NCBI GenBank assembly: GCA_037954325.1
Contig: JBBMNZ010000002.1
Span: forward strand, 12,881,679-12,945,678
DNA length: 64,000 nt
Reading direction: 5' to 3'
DNA from: Fistularia commersonii
Lineage: Eukaryota > Chordata > Actinopteri > Syngnathiformes > Fistulariidae
The position numbers were made by a program, and so were the translations under genes. The notes beneath the pieces were generated by a model. The model saw only the letters and a program-made list of their open reading frames with translations, searched no databases and had not been told where the DNA came from. This document shows, piece after piece, positions 1-16,679 of this stretch; positions within the stretch are counted from its first letter, which is position 1, and each line of letters opens with the position of its first letter.

Positions 1-104
1 TATTTAGACAAATAATATAACCCATGAGGCGTTTTAATTAACGGTCAAAGACCATTATATTTATTTCGACTATAAACACAAGGCAGTTGTAGTACCACTT
101 AAGA

Positions 105-4150
<4,046 letters not shown>

Positions 4151-7100
4151 TTGGAACAGAAAAGAGATATTAAAGGATTAATACTTTGAATTATGAATGA
4201 ACGACAACAACCAAATGAAATGAGTTGTTCATAAGCTGTAGGTATCTTGTTGAGCTCATCACTGCAATTTCATTTGTTGATTTAGTCAGTTCAAGTCAAG
4301 AAAAAAAAATCTTTTAGCATAGCCTACAATAATGAAAATATACTCCTGAGGTTAAATTACATTGAGATGATGAATAATTTATATTTCATTGCAGCCTATA
4401 AAAGCATGATCATGGTTAAAAGAATGTGTCTTGCTATATTTATGACTCATGATGCTCAGCTCCTTCATGAGCTGTGTTTTATTTAAAAGCATATGCAGGA
4501 ATATTTTTAGAAAGTAATCCATCTCTTAAAGTTGTTGAAATATAAGGCATTTTTTGTTGTGTCCAAGAAAACAGCACATAAATATTCCATTACATTAATA
4601 TATACTTGACTGCAATAGTATGTGAATTTTGCTTTATCACGTAGATGTCTTGAAATATACAATATAGTTCCATCAACATTTTAACATCACCATTTCCAAT
4701 GTTTGAATGTTATCGAACCACAGAGTCAAGTATGAGTCACAAATATTGTGTTAACATTATTTATGACTTGTATGACATACTTACTGATACTTAAATGACT
4801 GGATGGTTGTGTTTGCCTTGTAAATAATTCTTGAAACATTCTATTTAGTTTAATTTGAGTTATTTGCCACTGTTGATGTTAGAAAAGGTATATACTGGAA
4901 AAGCTGTCATGCAGCATCATGGTTGAAAAATTTTGTAGTCAGTGTTTAATAAAGGATTTTGGAGAATAGGCAGAGAATTAAGTTTCAAAAAGTATAGAAT
5001 TTGGTAGAGGATGGCAGACATACAGGGAGAAAAGAAGATCAGTCCATTGGAGACACTGTTTGTTTCCGACACATTATTCCTCCGTATTGGAATGTCTGTG
5101 TAAACAAAAATCCTTTTTTTTCTATGGCAGTACTGTAGGATGTCATTGTGAAACTGGCTTATGCCATATTGGTTTTGTGTTTTGCTGAATAATCTATGTT
5201 TTGCTGTTAAGCATACCGGGTATGTGTTGTGACATTTCATCATTAGGGAAAATGCTCATCTGTTGTCATGTATATAAATGTCATTCACTGTCTCAGAGTT
5301 GTTCATGTGTAGATGAGCACTATCCTTATTGACTTGTCTGAATGGTCTAATGTGTGCAAAACTGTGAGAAGGGAAGTGAGGTTAACCTGGCTTAAAAAGG
5401 GAACACCAAATGGCTGGCCTGTACTATTCACTTTCAATGATCAGTGCTAAATTTGTACAGAAACATGAACTGAACTAGCAAGAAGCACAAAGAGAACAGC
5501 TAGTTTCGATCACTCCAAAAGAAAATAGATCATGGTTTATGAGATCTAATCTTTGTTAAAACATGATATTTTAATGTAATACACGTCCTTTTAATTGTGG
5601 ATGATCTCTAAAGGTTTCTTAATTGCTCTGGGAAAGAATTGTTTAAGAGGGACTATTTTTTTCTATACAATTTGAATGTAGACACTGTATATTTTTAAAT
5701 GGCACGATGAAGGTCTAAACATTTCAAAGGTAAATGTGCAGTCAAACTGGCATAATAAGACTTGAAACAAACAATTATAACACAGATGGAGTTTAGCTAA
5801 GCAACCCACCTAATAATCTGTGGTCAGATTCCAAGTCTGTGTATTAACGCTTGAACGTTTTATGGAAAGCACCCATGTATTTTTCAAGGAAGTTAAAAAA
5901 TATTTATATATATTTCTAGCCTGCGGGGTAATGTATGAACAGAAATATTGGGTTTAATGGCATTATCCATCCTCCAATACTCTTGTGACATGTAAATGTT
6001 AACGTTGACAAGGTGGGGTAACGCTTTGTATAATGAAGTTTGTAACACATTTGGTACTAGCCTACACTGTCCTAATACGCCTTATGAGATGCTTGCTAAC
6101 ATCCCTCTTGCTAACTGTTAATGATGTTCTCGAAAAAGCATAAAGAATATACTTACATTGCAATACAAGAAATCAGTAAAAATTATTAGGGTCTTCATAA
6201 TTTCATAGACTGTGTTCAAACAACTAACAATTAGTGATAAACTCCAACTAGGACATTTTTTGACAGCAGTCTAATAGTCCAGAAGACTTGATATGTAATT
6301 ATTTGAAACTTTGACCTCTTAATTTGTTGCTTTATGATATCAGTAAATATTTTGCTGGTAATTAACACTCTGTTTGTATTACTATTATTTACAAATTTCA
6401 AAGCCTTTTTGCAGATATCAGGTCTAAAATGAATAACCTTAGTGAAGTTTGCTAAATACTATTAGATGGTCTTATTGTTAGTCAACTCTTGTTAAATCAG
6501 CTTTTACATATTATTGATGACTGTCTTTAAAGCCAAATTAGCACCTCAGTACAATTTTCTAACATGTATAACAAGGACATCAGTATAAACTTTTCCTCAT
6601 GTTGTCATTGGGACATGGATTTTTTTTCTGTATGTAGTTCTGGCCTCATCTCTCATTATTGTCACATTGTCACATCAAGACGGTCGTAGCCTTTTATGAA
6701 GTCTTGAATGTAATGTTTTTTATGCTGTTAGAGATTTGATTTAAGCCCTAACCAGATGCTGAGTTTAAAGGTGTCAATGTTTTTAACATTGTGTACATTT
6801 TTATAAGCTAGCTATTGCTGTGTCATTATATGATTTATTACAGTTTTATATTCCATTGGATTTTTTGAATTTTCATCACCAGTCTAGGCCTTCATGTAAA
6901 CTGTGATGCTCTGAAACGGTTTTATTGCCTGTTAAGTGGGGGAACTTTTTCAGGTTGGGTTTTTTCTGTGAAATGTGACATTGTTCACTTGCGAATGTTA
7001 AGGTTGTGACCTTACATTATCTTCATTGACAACAGTGTTTGTTATCATTAACTTGTGATGAGATATCATGAGGTACTTCTTATTTCAGGGAGTGAATATT

Positions 7101-7345
7101 TTGTCATGGATTACAAATGGAAACAATTGTTTATATATGCTGACAAAAATGTTGCTGTAGGAAAACCGGTAAAAGACAGTTTTTGTCCATGTCTTTTCAG
7201 TTATTCCAATGCATATAGTAATTTGCCTAGTGACGTATTTTGGTGTCACTGATATTAATAGTTCTATGTGATACTCATTTTGATGTGAGAAACCAGTTCA
7301 TCAACTGTATAATATCAGTGTCTTAAATAAAGTGTTGGTTGTAAA
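4151..7345 (+). other. kcnk1: kcnk1 3' UTR and downstream flank
   Basis: AT-rich DNA without supported coding sequence. Candidate poly(A) signals AATAAA lie at 4948-4953 and 7326-7331, the second followed by a GT-rich stretch. If the distal site is used, the 3' UTR would be about 3.2 kb. Which site is real cannot be decided from sequence alone. Confidence 0.5.
7326..7331 (+). terminator. kcnk1: Candidate distal poly(A) signal of kcnk1
   Basis: AATAAA followed within 10 bases by GTGTTGGTTGT, a typical GU-rich downstream element. No LINE or other gene lies between the stop codon and this point. Confidence 0.4.
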
Positions 7346-7558
7346 TCTTTAATCACAAAAGTGTGTTTCTTAACTATTCAGAACTCTGAATTTACTTATG
7401 CTGTATTCCAAATCTATTGGCACATCATCTTAACTCAATTAAAAGATTGATCTAAACAAAATATGTTAGTTTTAATGTTTTCAGGATTTGGTACGAAGGG
7501 GTCTTGGGTAGCTTTGAAGGATTTAAATATTTTGCACTTCAATGCTTCATATTTGAGA

Positions 7559-9856
7559 CTTCTCCTTTCAGCTTTTCCCTTCAGGGGTCGCCACAGTGAA
7601 TCTACCTTCTCTGACCCTATTCTCTGTATCCTCCTATCTCACACCAACTACCTTCATATCCTCTCTCTCTACGTCCATAAATCTTCTCTTTAGTCTTCCT
7701 CTAGACCTCCTGCCTAGCAGCTCCAATTCCAGCATCCGTCTACCATCTATGATCACTATTCCATCTCTGTACATGACCGAACCATCTTAGTCTGGCTTCT
7801 CTGACCTTCTCTCCAAATCATCTAACGTGCTGTTCCTCTGATAAACTCATATGCATCCTGGTCACTCCCGAAGAGAACCTTAGCATCTTCATCACTTGTT
7901 AATGTTTCTAGGCCATACAGGATCACGGGACAGGATCTGGTCTCACCACTGTCTTGTACACATTTCCTTTCATTCTTCCTGACAGTCTTCTATCGCATGG
8001 TACCCCCGACACTTGTCTCCACCCATTCCAACCAGCTTGAACCTCTCTTCACCTCTTTTCCACACTCTCCGTTTCTCTGGACCGTTAACCCCAAGTACCT
8101 GAAATCCTCCAACTTCTTGATCTCCAGTCCCTCTAGCCTCACCATTCAGCCCATGTTCCTCTCATTCACACACATATACTGTCTTGCTGCAACTACTCTT
8201 CATTCCTCTCCTTTCCAGAGCATACCTCCACCTCTCTATATTTTCCTAAACCTGTTCCCTGCTCTCACTAAAGATCACAATGTCATCTGCAAACATCATG
8301 GTCCATGGAGAATCCTGTCTAACCTCATCAGTCAGCCTGCCCATCACCACTGCAAACAAGAAGGGGCTCAGAGCTGATCCCCGATGCAGTCTCACCTCCA
8401 CCTTGAACTTCTCTTTTACAGCTCCAGCACACCTCACCAATCTCTCACAGCTAGCATACATGTCCTGCACCAGTTTAACATACTTCTCTGCCACTCCAGA
8501 CCTCCTCATGCAATACCAATACCAATACCTCATGCAGAGTTCCTCTCTTGGCACCCTGTCATGTACTTTTTCAAGGTCTACAAAAGCTCAATGCTGCTGC
8601 CTCTGACCTTCTCTCTACTTCTCTATTAGCATTCTCAAAGCAAATACTGCATCTGCGGTAGTCTTTATCAGCATTAAGGCAAACAGCTGTTCACAAATGC
8701 TGACTCCTGCTCAGTCTAGTTTGCACTACTCTCTCCCATAACATCATTGTATGGCTTATCAACTTTATACCTCTATAGTTGCCAATACTATAGAATACAA
8801 TACTGCACATCCCCTTTTTCTTAGAGATAGGCACCATCACACTTCGTCTCAAATCCTCAGACGTCTTCTCACACTCTGCTGTTGAATAATGTGGTCAGAA
8901 ACTCTACCACTGCCTCTGTCTGGCTACACTCCCACCTGCCACCACTTGGCAGTCACTGATCTCTTTCAGGTTACCTTGTCTATGCAAGATGTAGTCTACC
9001 TGTGTGTTCCCATCTCTGCTCTTGTAAGTTACCCTATGTTTCTGTCTTTTCTGGAAAAATAATTCACTACAGCCATTTCCATCCTCTCTGCGAAGTCTAC
9101 TACCCTCTGTTCCTCTGTCTTCCTGTATTGTATACCAAATCTGCCCATCACTTTTTCACCCCCTCTATTGCCTGCACCAACATGCCCATTGAAATGTGCA
9201 CCAATTACCACTCTCTCATATCTGGGGATATTCTTCATCACTTCATCTAGCTTATTCCAGAACTTCTCCTTCTCCTATAACTCACATCCCACCTGTGGGG
9301 CATAGTCACTAACAACATTGAGCAATACAACTTATTTTTTCCAGTTTCAGACTCATAAGTCTATCAGCTTCAGATTCATAAGTCTATCAGCTTCTAACCT
9401 TACTTCCTCTCTAACTGGTCTCCTGGACACACAGTATATCCACTTTCCTTCTCTGCATCATGTCGACAAGCTCTCTACCTTGTTCTGTCATAGTCCCGAT
9501 ATTGAAGTCCTCTAATCTCAGTCCCGGACTCTTGCCTTTCCTCTTCTCTCTGTGCTTCCAAACACGCCTTCCTCCTCCCCTTCTTTGACCCACAGTATCC
9601 AAATTTCCACTGATACTCTGTAGGTCATTGGTATCAGTGGCGATCGTGTTTAACTCGAGCCTCGACCAATCCGGTCTGAGATTATTAGGTTTTATTCACA
9701 TTTTTGGTTTTGGCAAAAGTTTTATGCCGGATGTCCTTCCAGGCATAACCCTCTGCATTCATCTGAGCTTGAAACCAGCTCAGGGAAACACTGGCCTGTG
9801 CTCCCTCGAGGCCGGCTCAGGGAGACAGTGGCCCGTGCCGCCCTGAGGCTGCATTA
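7559..9856 (-). mobile_element. RTE-like LINE copy A, internally deleted
   Basis: On the minus strand the 5' region (about 9600-9856) is followed by an endonuclease segment near 9600-9411 (frame with KVDILCVQETS, an APE-type motif), more endonuclease (9241-9029, with FNGHVGAGN), then reverse transcriptase (8554-8246, with SALSPFLFAVVMGRLTDEV and MFADDIVIF) and the C-terminus ending at about 7559. A jump near 8900-8940 removes the linker and RT N-terminus. Frames are interrupted by stops and shifts, so the copy is dead. A 25-base local duplication lies at about 9345-9395. Family assignment rests on protein motifs and the (GAA)-rich 3' end. Confidence 0.88.
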
Positions 9857-11884
9857 ATACTTAATACTTGAATACACAATCATTAATATGCAGTGAGTGT
9901 TCAGCACTTTATGTCCACTGCAAAGCAAACCACTAAAGTCATGCTCATAGAAAATGGCACAAAAAGGGGCAAAAAAGTCACGGTTTGCCCATCAGACAAA
10001 TCCAATCTGCACTTCTTCAGAGATTCTTTTTTTAAACTGGCTACAGCATAACCCATTTTATAACAGTTTATAACTGTTAAACTTAAACAACCAACATCCA
10101 TAGTGATGTATAGATATTTTCAGCAGCACAGTGTCTTGTGTTTTAGGACACAAATCATGTGCTTTCTACAGATAGATCCAACAAATGCATAAAGCCAGCA
10201 AAGTGACCTGCAATTTAGGACAATGCATACTGTAATGACTCGCTCTTCCCCTACTTTTTTCACTTTGTGATCACACACGAATCCATGCAAGTTCAACTGT
10301 CAGCAGACCCAACGGAGCTGAAAATCATGGTGTACTGGGGCAGAACAGGACTATTCCCTCAAGGCAAAGCTCTACACACTGGACTGAAATGTACCAGCAG
10401 CTTTTTGTCATTAATATTGCTGTTTGATCTTCCTCTTTTCATATGCATGAAGGTAACTACCTGAGCTGAGCGGACATGATAAAAAAGACTACAGCCTTAT
10501 ATAAGTGTCCTGCGATCAGAATAATTGAATCTGTGTTTGTGAAAAAGCAACTCCACTGAACATTTGTCTGTTGGAGCTTAAATGCTGTTCTGTGTAAACA
10601 ATGTCACAATGATCTGATCCAGGGTGCTTCGCATGGATCATATACACATTTTACAAAGCAAAAGAGGTAAACACACTAAAGGCACACCAAGGAACACAGT
10701 GTGTATAACTACATTTCATCAATTTTTTTTTCAATTTTTTATACACTAGTGGTTCCAATAAGGTCTGAGGGTCATTCAGGACAAAATTGTGGATTTACTG
10801 CCCGACAGCAACAATTTCTGATGGTAGCGCAACTCTATTTATATCCTGTCACACACACACTGGGACTATGGAAATACAGGAGGCCTCAAGCACAAAAGAT
10901 TCCCAGTGCAAACTCAAACTGCTCTCATTTTCAGCTACAAGCATGATGCTGTAATATTCTGCTGCAAAGTGAGCTTTCATTAATGTGACTTGAATTACAT
11001 CACATACATATGGAAATTTGCATTAGATGTGTTTTGCTCATCCAACATTCTTGGCATGAGGCTAGATATTTTATATCTATAATGGGATATACTGTATACA
11101 CTGTCTGCAACTGGAACTTCCATGCTGCTACTGTCAACATGGTCATATAGAATAAGACAAAAAAATAGGGCCAGAAAGGGAGAGGGGAGGTTACTGAATG
11201 GTAATTCAGTGTTTCAACTACAGCATGGAATCTTTTTCTTCACAACAAGCCTGCTCTTGTATTCCCCTCCCTGCAGTGTAAGACAACATCAGGACTGACA
11301 TTTAATTCTTATTTTACTTCACACTTGTGTAAATCTCAATCTAGTTTCCTCGACTCTTTCCGATAACTTCATTGCATGGCTCATCATCTTTATCCCTCAA
11401 TAGTTACCACAATTCTGCAAAAATGGGCACCATCACACTTCGTCTCCATTCCTCAGGTATCTTCTTATGTTCTAAGACGCTGTTGAATAATCTAGCCAGA
11501 CACTCTATCATTGCCTCTCCTAGACACTTCCATACCTTCACAGATATATCATCAGAACCAAGTGCCTTTCCACTCTTCATTCTTTGAAATAACTAACATC
11601 ACTTTTACTAATCTCTGCTACTTTGTGGTCTACAATAGACACCTCCTTTACCCTTGCCTCTCTTTCATTTTCCACATATCTTTGCTACCTCTATCTTTAC
11701 CTTACGCTGTTCCCTTCAGTCTCCTCAGTGTCCCACTTTGTCTTAGGTAACTGCTTTCTCTGTATATTCTCTGTCACTTCCTCATTCTAACACCCATTCT
11801 CCTTATCTACTTTCCTTCCAGGCGGCATACCAAGTACTCTTCTTCCTGTCTTCCTGATCACATTACCTGTAGTGGTCCAGTTAT

Positions 11885-12134
11885 GAGATGAGAGATGAGA
11901 GATGAGAACAACTTTATTTATCCCGAAGGAAATTGTTGTGCCAGAGTTTCGAGTAAAAAACATAACAGTAATAGATAATAGTAGAAAGGAGGAAGAATAA
12001 GAAATACAATGGAATATGAATTATCTGGAAGTTATTTATCTGTTATTTAGTTGTTCAGTTAGTTATTTACTTGCTTACTAAAATTTTAGGAGGTTATTTA
12101 GTTAGTTATCTGGAAGTTAATTATCTGGAGTTAT
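11885..12134 (+). mobile_element. Short interspersed element inserted in LINE copy B
   Basis: The LINE reading GTGGTCCAGTTAT|CTGGAAGC is split by about 250 bases. These begin with (GAGAT)n-like sequence and an ACTTTATTTATCCCGAAGGAAATT motif that recurs in fish interspersed repeats. They end in irregular TTATCTGGAAGTTATTTA-type repeats. AGTTAT flanks both sides as a possible short target duplication. Comparison with LINE copy F, which lacks it, shows it is an insertion. The family is not identified. Confidence 0.6.
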
Positions 12135-13071
12135 CTGGAAGCTCTCCCTGACCACCCAGAGCCCTTCTCAACTTCTCCCTGAAAACCATACAACACTCCT
12201 CAGTTTTCAGCTTCCACCACTTTGTCCTCTGCACTGCCTTTTTCCTCTTGATCTTCCTTTTCATCAGTCATCCTACAAACCAGCATCCTTTGCTGTCTAC
12301 ACCCCCACCTACTGCTACTTTGCAGACACTAATCTCCTTCAGATTACCACAAAATGTAGTCTACCTGCATGCTCGTACCTCTGCTCTTATTAGATATTCT
12401 ATGTTTCTGTCTTTTCTTGAAACAGAAGTATTCACTACAGCAATTTCCATCCTTTTTGCAAAGTCTACCACCATCTGTCCCTCTGCATTCCTATCCTTGA
12501 TACAGACTCTACCCATACCTTCTTCATCCCCTTTATTGCCTGCACCATCATGCCCACTGAAGTCTGCACCAATTACCACGCTCACATCTCAGAGAATATT
12601 CTACATCACTTCATCAAACTCATTCCAGAACTTCTCCTTCTCCTCTAACTCACATCAGATCTGCAGGGCATAGCCACTAACAGCAATTAGCATCACACCT
12701 CCAATTTCCAGTTTCAGACTCATTAGTCTATCTGACATTCTTTTCACCTTCAGAACATTCCTAACAAACTCCTCCTTCAAGATAACTCCTATTCCATTTC
12801 TCTTCCTGTCAGTACCACGATAGTACAATTTAAAGCCTGCAATTCAGAGCTGCTAGCCTTACTACCTTTCCGCCTGGTCTCCTGGACACACAGTATATAC
12901 GCCTTCCTTCTCTGCATCATGTCAACCAACTCTACTTTTTACGATCATCGTCCCAGTGTTCAAAGTCCATACTCACAGTCCCAGACTCCTGCATTTCCTC
13001 TTCTCTCTCTGCTTCCAAACATGCCGTACTTCTCTCCTTCTTTGACCCACAGTGTCCCGATTTCTACTGGT

Positions 13072-13090
13072 ACCCTGTAGGTTATTGGCA
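13072..13090 (+). repeat. 19-bp target-site duplication, left copy
   Basis: ACCCTGTAGGTTATTGGCA, identical to 14799-14817. The pair flanks the plus-strand LINE and joins the two halves of the minus-strand host LINE. Confidence 0.95.
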
Positions 13091-14798
13091 GTAAGGACAG
13101 TAAGGAGGGAGAGAATGATCTGTCAGGTTGGCAAAACAGAGAGATAATGATGGAAAGGATGTACAGCAGGTTTGGGTGATTAAGGATAGAGAGGGAAATG
13201 TACTGACAGATGCCAGAAGAGTGATGGGAAGACGTAAAGAGTACTTTGAAGAGCTGATGAATATGGAAAATGAAATAGAGGCAAGGCTAGAAGAGGTGAC
13301 TATTGCAGACCACAAAGTAGCAGAGACTCGTAAAAGTGAAGTGAGGAAGGCATTGAAGAGGATGAAGAGTGGAAAAGCAGTTGGTCCTGATGATATACCT
13401 GGGGAGGTGTGGAAGAGTCTGGGAGAGGCAGCGGTAGAGTTTCTGACTGGATTATGCAACAGGATCTTAGAGAGTGAGAAGATGCCTGAAGAATGGAGAT
13501 AAAGTGTGATGGTGCCTATTTCTAAGAATAAGGGGGATGTGCAGAATTGCGGCAACTAGAAGGATAAAGTTAATGAGCCATACAATGAAGTTATGGGAAA
13601 GAGTAGTGGAAACTAGACTGAGAGCAGAAGTCAGCATTGTTGAACAGCAGTATTTCTTCATGCCCAGAAAGAGTACTACAGATGCAGTATTTACTGTGAG
13701 AATGACAATAGAGAAATACAGAGAAGGCCAGAGGGAGCTGTATTGTGTTTTTGTAGACCTAGAATAAGCATATGACAGGGTGCCAAGAGAGGAGCTCTGG
13801 TATTGTATGAGGAGGTCTGGAGTGGCAGAGAAGTATGTTAGACTGGTGCAGGACATGTATGCTAGCTGTGAGAGATTGGTGAGGTGTGCTGGAGCTGTAA
13901 AAGAGAAATTCAAGGTGGGGGTGAGACTTCATCAGGGATCAGCTCTGAGCCCCTTCTTGTTTGCAGTGGTGATGGGCAGGCTGACTGATGAGGTTAGACA
14001 GGATTCTCCATGGACCATGATGTTTGCAGATGACATTGTGATCTTTAGTGAGAGCAGGGAACAGGTTGAACAAAATCTAGAGAGGTGGAAGTATGCTCTG
14101 GCAAGGAGAGGAATGAAGAGTAGTTGCAGCAAGAAAGTATACGTGTGTGAATGAGAGGAACCTGTGTGGAACGGTGAGGCAACAGGGAATGGAGATCAAG
14201 AAGTTGGAGGATTTCAGGTACTTGGGGTCAACAGCGTAGAGCAGCTGAGAGTGTGGAAAAGAGGTGAAGAGAGGTTCAAGCAGGTTGGAATGGGTGGAGA
14301 AAAGTGTCAGAGGTACTATGTGATTGAAGACTATCAGCCAGAATGAAAGGAAATGTATACAAGACAGTGGTGAGACCAGTGATGCTGTATGGCCTAGAAA
14401 CAGTTATAACAATGAAAAGACAGGAGGCAGAACTAGCGGTCACAGAGATGAAGATGCTAAGGTTCTCTTTGGGTGTGACAAGGATGGATAGGATCAGGAA
14501 TGAGTCCATCACATGGACAGCACATGTTAGATGTTTTGGAGAGAAGGTCAGAGAAGCCAGACTGAGATGGTTCGGCCATGTACAGCGGAGGGATAGTGAA
14601 TATATTAGTAGACGGATGCTGGAATTGGAGCTGCTTGGCAGGAGGTCTCGAGGAAGACCAAAGAGAAGATTTATGGACGTAGTGAGAGAGGATATGAAGG
14701 TGATTGGTGTGAGAGATGAGGATACAGAGAATAGGGTTAGATGGAGAAGATTGATTCGCTGTGCGACCCTCGAAGGGAACACCCAAAAGAAGAAGAAG
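13091..14798 (+). mobile_element. RTE-like LINE copy B2, plus strand, nested in copy B
   Basis: A 5'-truncated LINE containing RT and the C-terminal region. Frames carry LKRMKSGKAVGPDDIP (13350-13410), FMPRKSTTDAVF (about 13660), VFVDLE-stop-AYDRVPREELW (13745-13800), GSALSPFLFAVVMGRLTDE (13935-13995), FADDIVIFSESREQ (14022-14060) and the C-terminal MLYGLETV…RWFGHVQRRDSEYI…RGRPKRRFMDVV (14380-14690). It ends with AAGAAGAAGAAG instead of poly(A). At least three in-frame stops (for example 13501 and the TAA near 13766) and frame shifts make it inactive. Perfect 19-bp duplications flank it. Confidence 0.93.
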
Positions 14799-14817
14799 AC
14801 CCTGTAGGTTATTGGCA
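14799..14817 (+). repeat. 19-bp target-site duplication, right copy
   Basis: ACCCTGTAGGTTATTGGCA, identical to 13072-13090. Downstream the 5' region of the minus-strand host LINE resumes and matches copy A at 9612-9850. Confidence 0.95.
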
Positions 14818-15034
14818 CCAATGACTGTTGTTGTTAACCTTGACCAATCCAGTATAAGATTCTTAGGTTTGATTTGCATATTTGATTTTGGCACAAGTTT
14901 TGTGCCAGATGCCCTTCCTGACGCAACCCTCTGCATTTATCCAAGCTTGGGACCGGTTCAGAGAGACACTGGTTTGTGTCCCCTTGAGGTTGCATTTTTG
15001 AAATGTCCCCACTGTGAGATGTATAAGGGCAAAT

Positions 15035-15086
15035 TCTATTCTATTCTATTCTATTCTATTCTATTCTATTCTATTCTATTCTATCC
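15035..15086 (+). repeat. (TTCTA)n microsatellite
   Basis: About ten copies of the pentamer, ending in CTATCCTATCC, just past the end of LINE copy B. Confidence 0.95.
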
Positions 15087-16012
15087 TATCCCCCAAATTG
15101 CAAAACAAACTGAAAAGCAGACGTTTGTGAAAATGCAAAGCAGCTTCAAGACAAAACAAAAATAAGAATGACATGTCCACTATACCAAGTGACACATTGC
15201 ACAATATTGTATATTTACAAAGCAAGACATACCTCTTTTTGACATCAAATCTAACCATTAAGCATTAATTTAGTGAATAATAATGGATGTATGCACAGTA
15301 TCTATGAGCTGATTATGAGAAAAATTCTACTTTTTAATATTGTATCATAGTTAATCTATTTCAGTGTTGTCTTAATATAGATAGTCTCACAAAAAAGACT
15401 GCATGGATCTTCTAAGGCTTTTATCATATATTTTTAACCTGTTTTCATTTGACAGTAAAACTAAAAAGAGAATATCTAAGAATGGAAATGAGGCCAGTCA
15501 AGACCAGCTCGTAAAGAGGAGAAAAGATGCCCTTCCTTCCTGTAGAAGTCGTTTTTCAGGCAGCTAACTGGTTCATGATGTTGACACAAGCAAGCATCCA
15601 TTGAGATTCTTCTGGCTACTCTCCAGCTGTGTCTGTCAACATATAAACAAATGCAATAGAATGACAAATATACCCTCAAGAATTCACACTGGCTCCTGGG
15701 ACAACAGGGTGCTGTTTCCATAAAGGTCAACCTCCATTTTTTCTGAAATAACATTGTAGCAGGTAAATGTGTGCATAGCAACAGAGCAATACCCGTGTAT
15801 GAATTATGTGAACACTTTATTTGATGTATTATATACATAGGTCACAATATAAAAAGAACCACAGGAATTAATCACATAGTTATGTAAGTTATGTTTTTAG
15901 TGGCTCGGAGTTTCCCCTCTCGAGCAAAGCAGCAGTGGCTTGGCACACTGTTTCCAGGCTGAGAGCTGTATTAAATATTGATAGTGAGAAGAGCAAGCTC
16001 TTACTTTAAATA

Positions 16013-16150
16013 TTATTATGGATGTATTGAGAGAGGATATGAAGTTAGTTGGTGTCAGAGAGGAGGATACAGAGAATAGGGATAGATGGAGACGATTGAT
16101 TCGCTGTGGCGACCCCTGAAGGGAAAAGCCAAAAGGAAAAGAGGACGAGT
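16013..16150 (+). mobile_element. RTE-like LINE 3'-end fragment C
   Basis: Encodes the last roughly 30 residues of the LINE ORF (a REDMKLVGVREEDTENR segment, then WRRLIRCGDP and stop) and the GAAGGGAAAAGCC terminal sequence. It is severely 5'-truncated. Confidence 0.85.
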
Positions 16151-16679
16151 ACAACAGGAGAAGAGTGATCATGGAAATAATACTGTAGCTACAGCTACAT
16201 TTTGATTCCTGACAAAGCTGGGATGTTGTTTACTTTATATATTTACAGGGCAAATATAAAACACTGGATATTAAGGGATACGTATAAAATCTTAATGTTG
16301 AAGTGTGGCGAACTTATTCACCGATGTATCACAGTTAAGCTGGAGCACTTTAAAATCCAACAATACCCGTTGGAATATCCTCGGACAACCATTGATTCAG
16401 GAGAAGCCATCAAATGATGTGAAACATTACTTTTTGTTTTATCTCTGTATTTTAATGAAATTTCTACTCATGAAACAAAGAAATTGTGCCCTTATAAATG
16501 AAAATTTCTGAAGGAAAGTATTACAAAATCACACTGAATAAATGACAGCAGATATCAATAAGAATTATGCATCATCATAACATATCTCTTTACACAAGCC
16601 ACCCCTTTCAAAATATCCATGGGAAGAATAATAGTTATTGCAACGGTTCATCAATAAGCAGGGCGCTCTTATTATTGTG

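Larger units (their letters stand above)
11336..15003 (-). mobile_element. RTE-like LINE copy B, host of nested insertions (minus strand)
   Basis: The minus-strand copy covers the 5' UTR-like region (15003-14799, continuing 13090-13060), endonuclease (frame around 12585-12361 with VIGADFSGHDGAGN) and RT N-terminus down to a motif KLMSHTMKL-like at 11336-11400, where it stops without a normal 3' end. It is interrupted by a plus-strand LINE at 13091-14798 and by a roughly 250-base element at 11885-12134. Frames are broken. Losing the 3' end is unusual for a LINE, which is usually 5'-truncated, and suggests a later deletion or rearrangement at 11336. Confidence 0.85.

Noticed and set aside
65..80. 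TATA-like sequence (ACTATAAACA) as the kcnk1 promoter
   Set aside because: It lies about 35 bases before the start codon, which would leave almost no 5' UTR; the true start is probably upstream or outside the window.
13128..14807. Reverse-transcriptase-like frames as a host gene
   Set aside because: They are pieces of a LINE with stops, target-site duplications and other copies in the window.
11336..14817. Opposed LINE halves as a twin-priming (5' inversion) product
   Set aside because: The two parts overlap in content (both contain the RT N-terminal region), and a perfect 19-bp duplication plus resumption of the host element after 14817 fit insertion of one LINE into another.
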